Shown piece by piece: positions 55,194-64,000 of a stretch of 64,000 nt of DNA. Source of the DNA: Prorocentrum cordatum (Eukaryota > Sar > Dinophyceae > Prorocentrales > Prorocentraceae); the NCBI GenBank assembly GCA_963575745.1, contig CAUYUJ010004991.1, positions 345,006 through 409,005 on the forward strand. Reading direction: 5' to 3'. The stretch's first letter is position 1. Each line of letters begins with the position of its first letter. The translations under genes were made by a program, and so were the position numbers. The notes under the pieces are model-generated. The model worked only from the letters and a program-made list of their open reading frames with translations, had not been told where the DNA came from and did not search any database.

Positions 55194-56345
55194 AAGGGGC
55201 CCTGACACACACATGTTCCTATACTTTCTTATCCTTTCTAATATTTTCGCAATTTTTTCCTATATTTTCACATAAGATTCCTCATACTTTCCAACATTTT
55301 CTTGGTTTTCGTCTTCCCCCCACTTCCCATATCTTCCCATCCTTTCTGGGGAATCGACGATTCATTGTGTCTGTGTTTTTTTTTCCCTCCTGATCGATGT
55401 TCTCCTCCCCTTGAGCCGGTCGATTGAAGGGGCCCTGACACAAATAACAAGATTCCCCATATTTTCCCATACTTTCTTGGCTTCTGTCTTCCATCCCACT
55501 TCCCATATCTTCCCACATTTTCGGGGGGATCGACGATTCATTGTGTCCGTGTGTTTTTTTTTCCCCTCTCTCCCCAATTAGTGCTTTGCGCGGCCCGCCC
55601 AGCTCTTAATCGGAAGAGGCTCGCTCTCGACCCGCAGACCAAAAAAGTGTTTTTTTTTCCCTCCTGATCGAGGTTCTCCTCCCCTTGAGCCTAACCACTT
55701 CCCCCACTTCCCCCCACTTCCCACATCTTTCCCCCACTTCCCATATCTTCCCACATTTTCTGGGGAATCGACGATTCATTGTGTCTGTGTGTTTTTTTCC
55801 CCTCCTGATCGAGGTTCTCCTCCCCTTGAGCCGGTCGATTGAAGGGGCCCTGACACAAATAACAATGTTCCCCATATTTTATCATACTTTCTTGGCTTCT
55901 GTCTCCACCCCCACTTCCCATATCTTCCCATATATTTTCTGGGGGATCGGCGATTCATTGTGTCTGTGTGTTTTTTTTCCCCTCTCTCCCCGATCAATGC
56001 TTTGCGCGGCCCGCCTAGCTCCTAACCGGAGGAGGCTCGCTCTCGACCCGCAGACCAAAAAAGTGTTTTTTCCCTCCTGATCGAGGTTCTCCTCCCCTTG
56101 AGCCTAACCACCCCGTAGCCATCGTGCAACAAGATTCCCCATATCTTCCCATATTCTCTGGGTTTTCGTCTTCCCCCCCACTTCCCATATCTTCCAACAT
56201 TTTCTGGGGGAATCGAGGATTCAGTGTGTGTCTGTGTTTTTTCCCCTCCTAATTGAGGTTCTCCTCTGATCGATGTCAGATCGATGTTCTCCTCCTGATC
56301 GATGTTCTCCCTCCTGTGTCAGACCCAAAAAATGTTTTGCTCCCT
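55194..56345. repeat. AT-rich tandem array of the GGGGCCCTGACACA repeat
   Basis: Units begin GGGGCCCTGACACAAATAAC (55194, 55434, 55846) and contain CCCATATCTTCCCACATTTTC, GATCGACGATTCATTGTGTC and T-runs before CCCTCCTGATCGA. Partial units lie at 55690 and 56120. The GCGCGGCCCGCCNAGCTC module (55590, 56005) alternates with them. Frames are Met-Gly-Ser-Gly/Lys-rich artefacts. Confidence 0.9.
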
Positions 56346-56516
56346 CCTGCTCGAGGTTCTCCTTCCCTGGAGCCTAACCGCCCCGCAGCCGTCGTGCCAC
56401 GGGAAGGAGCGCGCAGAGTCAGGAACGAGGGGGCTTTTTTCTAGCCGCGGCGAGCCTCCGCCACGACTAAGCGCCCCGCCCCAGATCTGAAGAGCGGCCA
56501 GGAAACCAAAAAGGCC

Positions 56517-56728
56517 TCCTCCTCCTCCTCCTCGACTCCTCCTCTCCTCCTCCTCCCTCCTCCTCCTCCTCTCCTCCTCCTCCTCCTCCTCCTCCTCCTC
56601 CTCTCCTCCTCCTCCTCGTCCTCCTCCCTCCTCCTCCTCTCCTCCTCCTCCTCCTCCTCCCTCCCCTTCCTCCTCCATCTCCTCCTCCTCCTCCTCCTCC
56701 TCCTCCTCCTCCTCCTCCTCCTCCTCCG
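56517..56728 (+). repeat. (TCC)n array
   Basis: TCC triplets with CTCCCTCC variants, becoming pure near 56685-56725. Confidence 0.9.
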
Positions 56729-57004
56729 GGGCCCAGCGTGGTTTTTGCTTCAGCGTCTTTGTCCTGTCGCTGCCCCGAGAAAATCCTCGGACTTAAACCC
56801 GTCGAACTGGCGCCAGGCCGATTGGCTCAGACGATGACGACGCCCCAGGGGCGGCCCGAGAGCCAGGTGAAGTGGCCGAGCTCAAGGCAGCCTCCGCTGC
56901 GACATTGCCAATTTCGACTGGCCGGCCGACCGTTCTTTGGCACCCTCCCCTGGGCGCTCGCCTCCAGGGCGTGGCCAGCCCCGTGGTGGCGCGCCTACCG
57001 GGGC
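56729..57004. other. No recognised gene
   Basis: Unique-looking sequence between two polypurine/polypyrimidine arrays, without a recognised gene. Confidence 0.3.
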
Positions 57005-58180
57005 GGCCCGGCAGAGGAGGGAGGAAGGATGGGAATAAGGAGGAGGAGGAGGAGGAAGGAGGAGGAGGGTGAAGGAAGAGGATGCAGGAGAGAAGAATGA
57101 GGAGGAGGGGGATGATGATGAGGAGGAGGAGGCAGAGGAGGAGGAGGAGAATGAGGAGGAGGAGGAGGAAGGAGGGTGAAGGAGGAGGATGAAGGAGAGA
57201 AGAGGGAGGAGGAGGAGGAGGAGGAGGAGGAGGAGGAGGAGGAGGAGGAAGAGGAGGAAGAGGAGGAGGAGGAGAACCAGTGTAAACTCAAGACGCGTCA
57301 ACGATGTTGCAGTACACCCTCCCTCCAAATTCCCTCATTCAAAATCCCTAGAACATTTGTTTTCATTGCGGGAAGTGCCCCACTTGGAAGACAAGTGTTT
57401 GAGAATCCCAAATCATGCCAAATCACCATTCCTGAGACTTCAAGGCCGCGAATCAACGTGGCTGTTGCGTCCTGACAGTCTCCAATCGTGCCAGAAGGCC
57501 TTTCCTGGAACTTCAACACAGCAAATCAACCTGACTGCTGCGTCCTGACAGCGCGAAATCGTGCCAGAACGTCCTTCTTGGGACATCCGCCACACGAACC
57601 TTCACGAAGGCAGCAATCCTTTCAAACAAGTGCGCGCGACGCTGAAGCGAGAACCACATTTTGAACACGGCCCGCCCTCAACCCGTGAAGCTGTGACAAA
57701 CTGTTTGAACAACTGTGCGCGGCTCTGAAAGGATCGGGAGCGGCCAAGAGGGGGGTGTCCAAGAGGGGGGGTGCAAATCATGACCGGCGGCATGTGCGCG
57801 GCCCAGCGGGGGGGCCAGGGACGTAATGAAATAAGAAGAGGCGCCATGAAATCTGGGGAAATATCATGGCCCCCGCCATGATATCCCCCCCCCCCTAGTC
57901 ATCACCCCCCTCTTTTCCGCCCCCGAAAAGATAACCACATTCAAAACAACGGCCCGCTCTCCGTCCCTGAAGCTGCTGCAAGCTCTGAGCACACAACTTT
58001 GCGCGGCGCGACGGCGAGGGTCGCATGTGAAAACGGTCCGCCCTCCATCCGTCAAGCTGTCGCAAGTTTCAAGCCTCGGGTGCGCAAGTGGCGAGGGAGT
58101 CTCAGGCGAAACGCGCGGCCCGTCCTACCGACGCCTGGGGGTGCGACAGGGAGCTATCCACAAGGAAACGCGAGCGAGGA
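57005..58180 (-). repeat. Composite module copy 5 (minus orientation), interrupted by M5
   Basis: (GGA)n (57010-57276), spacer (57280-57600), diverged 81-bp units in reverse (57600-57733 and 57927-58080), then the reverse of the cap (58085-58175, with AGGCGAAACGCGCGGCCCG and GGTGCGACAGGGAGC). An M5 element splits the array. Confidence 0.85.
57734..57926. mobile_element. MITE-like element M5, copy a (inside module copy 5)
   Basis: Begins TCGGGAGCGGCCAAGAGGGG and ends CCCTCTTTTCCGCCCCCGA, inverted. Flanks AAGGA and AAAGA suggest a 5-bp target duplication with one mismatch. The interior has an ATATCATGGC/GCCATGATAT palindrome. It is about 95% identical to 60782-60975. Confidence 0.9.
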
Positions 58181-60781
58181 GGAGAGGGGGGGGGTATACT
58201 TTCGTTGGTACTTCGTCAGCTGTCAAAGACAGGAAGGGCGGCGGCGACACGCGCTCTTGGCCGCCACTGTAGGGCGCCCCGCAGGATCTTGCTCTCCACG
58301 ACACTCCTGGCCCATGGAGCGGTACGGGCCTTATCGCGAATTCGACGAGCAGCAGGAGGAGGTGGAGAAGGATGGAAGGAACACGCGGACTGCCCGCTTA
58401 TGGGTTCGCCTGCCTGATCAGGGGCGCGGGCCGCGAATTTGTTCCATTTGACGCGGGGGAGAAGCACACGAGGCGGGCGCGACTGCATCCCTAGTATTCC
58501 ATGGCTCAGCTCCCGTACCTAAGCAACCTGCATGCGACGGAGCATGTGGGGCTCGCTGGGATCACTCCACCACCGGGAAGAGAGAACCGCATCCTCGACA
58601 CTCTGGGGGATCGAAGGACACGGCGAAAGACAACCGCCGGGCTGGAGGCTGCCCCCTCCTTGATCTTGGGCTTGGTCGGCCGCCTCCTCAGTGGACGAAT
58701 GGCAGGAGTAGACGATGCTGCTGCCGCCTCAGAGGCTGCAATCCCCACTAACGGGGCCCAGGGGGGGGGGGGGGGGCAGAGCGGACGTACGTGTCGCCAG
58801 GCACGCGCTACCTTCCCTCGGGTATGGACGCTACTCGGTCACCCGGTCAAGCACCCCCTCGAACTTCCGCGACCCGTCAGGGAGGGGGGACTGCCGCCCC
58901 ACCACCCAGGGGGAGAACGGGCCAAGCACGGGGCGAGTGGCTTCCCCAGACATCGGCACTTTGACCTTTTCGATGCGTGGCCTCCCCTAGTCCGCTGGAC
59001 CCCTCTCCCAGGGCGGGCCGCTCTCGGACGGCCCAGAGGCCCGAAGCCGTCCTCCAGAAGCCGAGGTGGCGACACACCGGCCGCCCTGCTTTTGGTCCAG
59101 GCGCCGGTGAGGTCGGGGTAAGGATCTTCCTTCGCTCGATCGAGCTCCGCGAGGCAGCTCGGGCGAGCGCCGCGCCCTATGTGCTTGCTGCGGCTGTTTC
59201 CGTTGTGGGCTGCTCTTCTAGATCGTGTGCTTTTGCTTGCTCTTTGCGCAACCTTTCTCTGGCGTTCGTTCTTGAGCCCTGTGGTCTTCCTGTAGCCTCC
59301 TTTGGGCTTCCTGTGACGTCTTTTGGTCCCTGAGCTTCCTGAGCTTCCTGCTGGGCCCTCCTGCGCCCCCTGAGGCCTCACTCGTGAAGGTGTCCTGGAT
59401 GCTTCTGGAGCTTCCTGGGGCGACCGTAACTGAAGCCTCCGTCCCGCTCTGGCGAAGCGGAATGAGTCATAGATGTTATGCCAAGGGGGGGGCGCGAGAG
59501 ACCGAGAGACACAGCGATGCGGACACGCGTGTCCAGTCCTGCAGGGGCATGCGCCTGCCCAGCCTAGCTCGATAGAGGCCGAGCGCAGCCTGCATGGACA
59601 GGGGGTCTCCGAAACGAGCGAAATTCCCCCTGGCGCCGAGGCGACTGGACAAGAGGCGCGGGGCAGTGGCAGGGGCGAACTCTGTCGCTCAGATAGCTTC
59701 CGTTGGCACGAGGACGCTGGCAACTAGCAGCACCGCACGCCGGGCAACCGCGGCGCGGGTGAGCGCGGAACCGCGGAAAACTTGCCACGCGTCGCGTGGG
59801 GCACATATTCGATATCTCGACCCCTTCACAGGGATCAGTCTTCTGTCCTGGATTGTTTCTAGCAGCGTCAGAGCCCGAAAACAGCTCCCAACAACCGAAA
59901 CATGTGAAACATCTCCGCCTCGATTTTCTGAAGCCGCTCGAGGTCTGGGTCTTGACACAGTCCCCTCGAAAGTCGTCCCCGGACCCCTCGCACGGGCCGC
60001 CCTCCAGCATGATGGATTTTGACGGCTCCATGCTCCGAGAACGGCCTCCAGAGGAGGAGGAGGAGGAGGAGGCCGGAAACTGCCAAAACCTCCGCCCTGA
60101 TTTTGCTCAAGATGTTGGAGGCCTCGGTGTGGGCGCCACCAGTCGGCCCCTGGACTTGGCCGGGCGCATTCCAACCCCGTTGTCGAAGCGGATCCAACAA
60201 TGGCGACGAGGATGCCGAGAGGAAAACAAGACATGGACGAGATGACCCTCAGATCCCTGCGACGCAGCGACAATAGCGACGGTGGGTTTTGCAACTTTGT
60301 CAGCCTCTGGAAACCATTTCCTGGCCCTGGGGCAGTAACAAAACGACTCAGGGAGAAAAACTGACCCTGGGGAGGGAGTTGGGATCCCCAGGGGCCAACG
60401 TCAAGAAACATATGCGACGCCGGAGGAGCGGGGATGCTCGATCCTCCCCTTTCGTCTCGCATCCCTGCTAAGCGAGCCGGTTGGGTGTTCTAGCTCAATG
60501 CTCATATCTTCCCCCGCCCGCACCCCACACCTCCTGGCCTGGCAACGCTACAGCTCGTCTGCCACCATCCTCAGCTTGTGGAAACCGCCTTCCAGGAAAG
60601 ATCGCACCGCATTGCACGTCACATCATGTTGAGCCTCTGAGCTCACCGGGCGCTCGACCACGAACCGAGACAACTCCGACCACCGGCGCTGCTGACTCTG
60701 CCCGGCAAGCACTCGCCACTGCCAGGGGCACCGTCGCCTCGCCCCTGACATCGTGCGCCGTTCATCGGAGCAGGGCGACTT
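58181..60781. other. No recognised gene over 2.6 kb
   Basis: Frames at 58501-59121 (plus, 206 residues) and 58839-59723 (minus, 294 residues) overlap and show no family motifs. A GAG-rich patch lies at 60050-60070, and a weak copy of the 34.7-kb dispersed repeat lies near 59815-59905. I see no repeat array and no convincing gene. Confidence 0.4.
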
Positions 60782-60975
60782 TCGGGAGCGGCCAAGAGGG
60801 GGGTGTCCAAGAGGGGGGGGTGCAAATCATGACTGGCGGCATGTGCGCGGCCCAGCGGGGGGGCCAGGGACGTAATGAAACAAGAAGAGGCGCCATGAAA
60901 TCTGGGGAAATATCATGGCCCACGCAATGATATCCACCCCCCCCTAGTCATCACCCCCCTCTTTTCCGCCCCCGA
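60782..60975. mobile_element. MITE-like element M5, copy b
   Basis: Begins TCGGGAGCGGCCAAGAGGGG and ends CCTCTTTTCCGCCCCCGA. It is flanked by GACTT on both sides, an exact 5-bp target-site duplication. Confidence 0.92.
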
Positions 60976-61376
60976 GACTTCAGACAAGGGCAGCTCAAAA
61001 TCGGTCCCCGGGCCCATCCCGGCCTCCCGGAGCACGAGTTATTGCCGAGCCGCGTCCGGCCGCGGCGCCGAGGGCCCTCCCGCCGAGGGCCAGCTGCTGC
61101 TGCCTCAGCTCGCCCTCCTCTGCACCAGGGACGAACCTAAACGGTGTTTTTCGCTCTCGTTTTGTGTTTCGTTTTCCCTCGTCTTGTCTTCAGTCCAGCT
61201 CCGCCGCAAAAGGAAAAGTCGAAACGAAGACGGCCCAAAAAAGATCGCCCAAACACCGCTTCGGTCCAGCCCTGTCCTCTGAACCAGGGTTGGAGGGTCG
61301 AGGTATTCAAGCGTTCTCGACCCCTGCATCCTAGCGTGGCTAGGAAGCGACTCGCTCCCCGCACGGATTGATTTTT
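60976..61376. other. No recognised gene
   Basis: Short overlapping frames only. Confidence 0.3.
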
Positions 61377-61547
61377 TCGGCGGTGAACAAACCTCCCTTC
61401 AGTAAACCTCCCTGTAGTGAAAACGGCCTAAGACCGAAACCGAGGGACCTGGACCCGCAAAAATGACGGCCGCGACGCCCTCTCGCGAACCGAAAACGGC
61501 CAATTCCTTAATCGACGCGTCAGGGTAGGAGGTCTGTCCACCCGCGG
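61377..61547. mobile_element. MITE-like element M10, copy b
   Basis: Left end TCGGCGGTGAACAAACCTCC and right end GGAGGTCTGTCCACCCGCGG are imperfect inverted repeats. The interior (TAGTGAAAACGGCCT, ATGACGGCCGCGACGCCCTC) aligns with copy a at 28503. Confidence 0.8.
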
Positions 61548-61617
61548 CGTCCCGCCTCGATCCACCTCGGCTTGTCGACCCCTGCATCCCAGCTCTCGAT
61601 CCACCTCGACTTCTGGC

Positions 61618-61737
61618 CATCGCTCGGACGTCCATTCCCTGTGTCTTTCTCGGTTTCGTGCGTGTTTTTTCGCCACATGATCAAGGATGCTCCTCGATGG
61701 TCCTCGCCGAGGGAAAAATGCACACGTCCGAGCGATG
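61618..61737. mobile_element. MITE-like element M4, copy b
   Basis: Begins CATCGCTCGGACGTCCATTC and ends GCACACGTCCGAGCGATG. It is nearly identical to 48256-48377. Both flanks carry a TGCATCC-AGC-CTCGAT-CACCTCGAC direct repeat of about 35 bp. Confidence 0.9.
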
Positions 61738-62147
61738 TCAAGTGCATCCTAGCCCTCGATGCACCTCGACCTTTCCGGCTGCGGACGCGGCGGCGGCGCG
61801 CGGGCTGCGCGAGCGGCGCGCCGAGGCCTGCATGCCCAGCTGCAGAGCTCGCGGCTCGCTGCGGTCCATAGCGCACTGCACCAACTGCGGCCGGCGGGTG
61901 GGGGGTGGGTGGGGGTCCCAAGCCTGGATCTCGCCATGGGAGATGGGTCCTGGAGGGAAACGGGTCCCCAAATGTTTCCTCCTCCACGGGCCCTGGGGCC
62001 GTCAGGAAAAGCGGCTCAGGGTGGATATCTCGTCCTGGGGGGAAGGTCCTGAGATCCAGGACCCGTTTCCCTCATGACCCGTTTCCCCATGCGAAAGGTC
62101 GCCAGGGTGGAGGTCTCCACAATGGGGTCCAGCCAAATGTGGTCGGA

Positions 62148-62290
62148 GGATCGCGCCGCATCGCCGACACATCCATCGGCGATGCGTCCGCGACGTCGGC
62201 GGTGCATCGGCGACGTCGGCGCAGAGCAACTCAGGCGCCACATCGAGCCGCATCGCTGATGCATCGGCGATGCGGTGCGATCCCCCGACC
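62148..62290. repeat. GCATCGCCGATGC hairpin cluster
   Basis: Repeated GCATCGCCGA, GCATCGGCGA and GACGTCGGCG words. The strongest inverted pair is CCGCATCGCTGATGC with GCATCGGCGATGCGG at 62247-62275. The same core occurs near 6310, 30830, 31280 and 29505. Confidence 0.65.
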
Positions 62291-63373
62291 CCATCTACTC
62301 GGACCCAATTTGGGAGGCCTAGAGAGGTTCGAAGCTACTGTGCAACTTGTTCGACTGCTTTCTGCCTCTGGGGGCCCTTGCCGGGCCGTGGGTCCATCAA
62401 AACACGGCTCAGGATGAGAAGCCTCGGGGCCGCCGAATAGTGCTTCGGAAGGAGCACGTTGAAGGACCAGGCCAACGCAGACCTCGTGGGATCCGAGAAT
62501 GCAAATGGCTTTGCAACCAAAAGACAAGGCAAAGAGAAACGTGATCGGATCTGGAGGCATAGCACAGTTGGTGTTCATGATCGCGCCAGCTCTGCAGGAT
62601 GGATGCCCTCTGGCCCTGCGGGGATCACTCCAGGGGAAGACCGCGGCGCCCAGCCACGATGCACCCGGCAGAGCACCTGCAAGATGGGTGCGAGTAGCCC
62701 ATTCAGCTCAGCCGCTCCTCAGGATTCCGAGGGAGGCTGCATCAAGAAATCAGCAGGCGAAACACTGAAAGATGCTGGCGGCAAACCAGTCGCGAGGTGG
62801 CGGACCTCAGCGTTCAGAGCCTGTAGTAGTGCCGCAAAGGTGAGTTCGAATTGAAGGGGACCTGCCGACAAAGAGCTCGAAGTTAGAGACAGGGGCGCTG
62901 TGCTGAAGGACAGGGTTTGCGAGGCGAGCCTGAGGAGCACCCCACGCAGTGCACGACCATTGCCATTGATGGCAACCAGCTGGAACGATGGGGGAGGAGC
63001 GGAAGAACGAGCCCAGGACATCCGACGCCGTGTTCTTGTTCACAGCGTGGTTCCCCAGAAGGCTGGACCCCTTCTCGGGGAATGCTTCATCCCGAGCCGT
63101 TGTTTGACTGTGTCCCGGGGCTCGGTGAAGGCCCCCTAGGGGCTGAACGTTGCCGCAGCCCTTCCGTCGTGAGTTTTCACGACGCGAGGATGTTCGGGCC
63201 CCCTACGGTTAGGAACACTTTGCGTGGAGTGTCGCGGCGGCGGCCCCGGCGACGCATGCCCTGCATGCGGGGTGCGTGCCGCTCTTCTCCGCGCGGCGAG
63301 AGGCTGGGAAAGGCTCGGGGCGTTGATGCCTTGGGACCGAGGACGTGGATAGCGTGTCGCGCCGAAGCGATGA
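62291..63373. other. No recognised gene
   Basis: Frames of up to about 220 residues (62917-63585) run into the CTG/CAT tract and show no motif. Confidence 0.3.
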
Positions 63374-63376
63374 TCA

Positions 63377-63399
63377 TGCTGCTGCTGATGATGATGCTG

Positions 63400-63435
<36 letters not shown>

Positions 63436-63442
63436 ATCGCTG

Positions 63443-63527
<85 letters not shown>
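63377..63527. repeat. (CTG)n then (CAT)n microsatellites
   Basis: CTG triplets (63377-63436) and CAT/ATC triplets (63444-63527). Frames encode Leu, Gln, His or Met/Asp runs. Confidence 0.97.
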
Positions 63528-63659
63528 CCAACCGATGGGCCACAGGCGCCGGAGCGACACGCCAACCAAAAGATCCCGAACGTAACACCGGCCCCGCCAC
63601 TGCCACCGCCGAGGCTGCAGACGCCGCGCCCGCGAGGCCCTTCCTCTGCAGGCCGCCGC

Positions 63660-64000
63660 GCGGAGTAGGGCCCACGAGGAGGAGGAGGAAGAGGCGGAGG
63701 AGGAGGAGGAGGAGGAGGATGACCAATGTAAACCCAAGGGTCATCAGCGATGTTGTAATAAAGCTTCCCTCCAGGCTCCCTCTTCATGGGCCCCTACAAG
63801 GGTTCATTTCCACTGAGGGAACTGCCTCCTTGGAAGACAACCGTTTGAATACCCTGAAACATGCAAAACATTTTTCTCGGGACTCCAACGCCACGGATCA
63901 ACCTGGCTTTTGTGTCTTGACGATCCGGAATCGTGCCAGAACGCCATTTCTGTGACTTCAGCACCGCGAATCAACGTAAGTGTTGCATCCTCATTATCCT
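63660..64000 (-). repeat. Composite module copy 6 (minus, cut by window end)
   Basis: (GGA)n (63674-63719) followed by the spacer: CCAATGTAAACCCAAGGGTC, CATGGGCCCCTACA, TGAGGGAACTGCCTCCTTGG and CCACGGATCAACCTGG. It matches copy 1 at 5455-5700 closely and continues beyond the window. Confidence 0.9.

Noticed and set aside
56113-56122. Ten-base match to the spliced leader start (CCGTAGCCAT)
   Set aside because: The sister repeat unit has CCGCAGCCGT at the same place (56383-56392), so this is variation within the AT-rich repeat.
58501-59723. Overlapping frames of 206 (plus) and 294 (minus) residues
   Set aside because: No family motifs, mutual overlap, and low-complexity Gly/Pro/Arg composition in both.

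Overview
This looks like a piece of a dinoflagellate nuclear genome. The strongest evidence is an exact copy of the 22-nt dinoflagellate spliced leader at 46521-46542. Supporting evidence is an intronless ribosomal protein gene (eS6), GC-rich coding tracts, decayed retroelements with reverse transcriptase (RT) and RNase H domains of a kind I associate with dinoflagellates, and an extreme load of simple repeats, above all (TCC)n/(GGA)n. I cannot fix the genus. One 100-N scaffold gap lies at 31311-31410. Nothing resembles bacterial operons, organellar genes, rRNA, tRNA or CRISPR.

Gene content is very low. I support one intact gene, eS6 (RPS6, minus strand, 44558-45265). One GC-rich open frame probably holds an exon of a membrane-anchored protein (minus, 13781-14798). 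A glycoside hydrolase family 2 (beta-galactosidase-like) gene is broken by at least four frameshifts and an in-frame stop (minus, about 24446-27040). Two decayed relatives of a LINE-like element are present. One (about 39250-41750) has RT and RNase H remnants with substituted RT catalytic residues. The other (46521-47620) carries the spliced leader, a RanBP2-like zinc finger and RNase H but no RT. A 66-bp fragment matching the 5' part of U2 snRNA sits at 54576-54641.

Most of the remaining sequence is repeats. (1) A composite module appears about seven times in both orientations: (TCC)n, a cap of about 85 bp, a tandem array of about 81-bp units, a spacer of about 300 bp, then (TCC)n. (2) At least ten families of short elements (115-330 bp) with terminal inverted repeats (MITE-like) were found by comparing the window with itself. 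I label them M1-M10. One M10 copy has a clean empty site in a neighbouring duplicate and a 5-bp target duplication. One M2 copy lies nested in an M3 copy. One M5 copy interrupts a composite-module array. (3) There are many minisatellites and microsatellites (CAAGAYGGC-type, GTTGTCC-type, TTG, ATG, CATC, CTG/CAT, TA, CA).

Layout: 1-6.1 kb repeats and two composite modules; 7-13.8 kb MITEs and simple repeats; 13.8-14.8 kb membrane-protein exon; 15-24 kb MITEs, a module and trinucleotide deserts; 24.4-27 kb GH2 pseudogene; 27.7-38.4 kb TCC arrays, a segmental duplication, the gap and two modules; 38.4-42.5 kb LINE remnant with two M1 copies; 43.5-45.3 kb MITEs and eS6; 46.5-47.6 kb spliced-leader-tagged retroelement; 48-56.7 kb duplications, minisatellites, U2 fragment and an AT-rich tandem array; 57-64 kb two modules and MITEs. 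No two genes here form an evident pathway.
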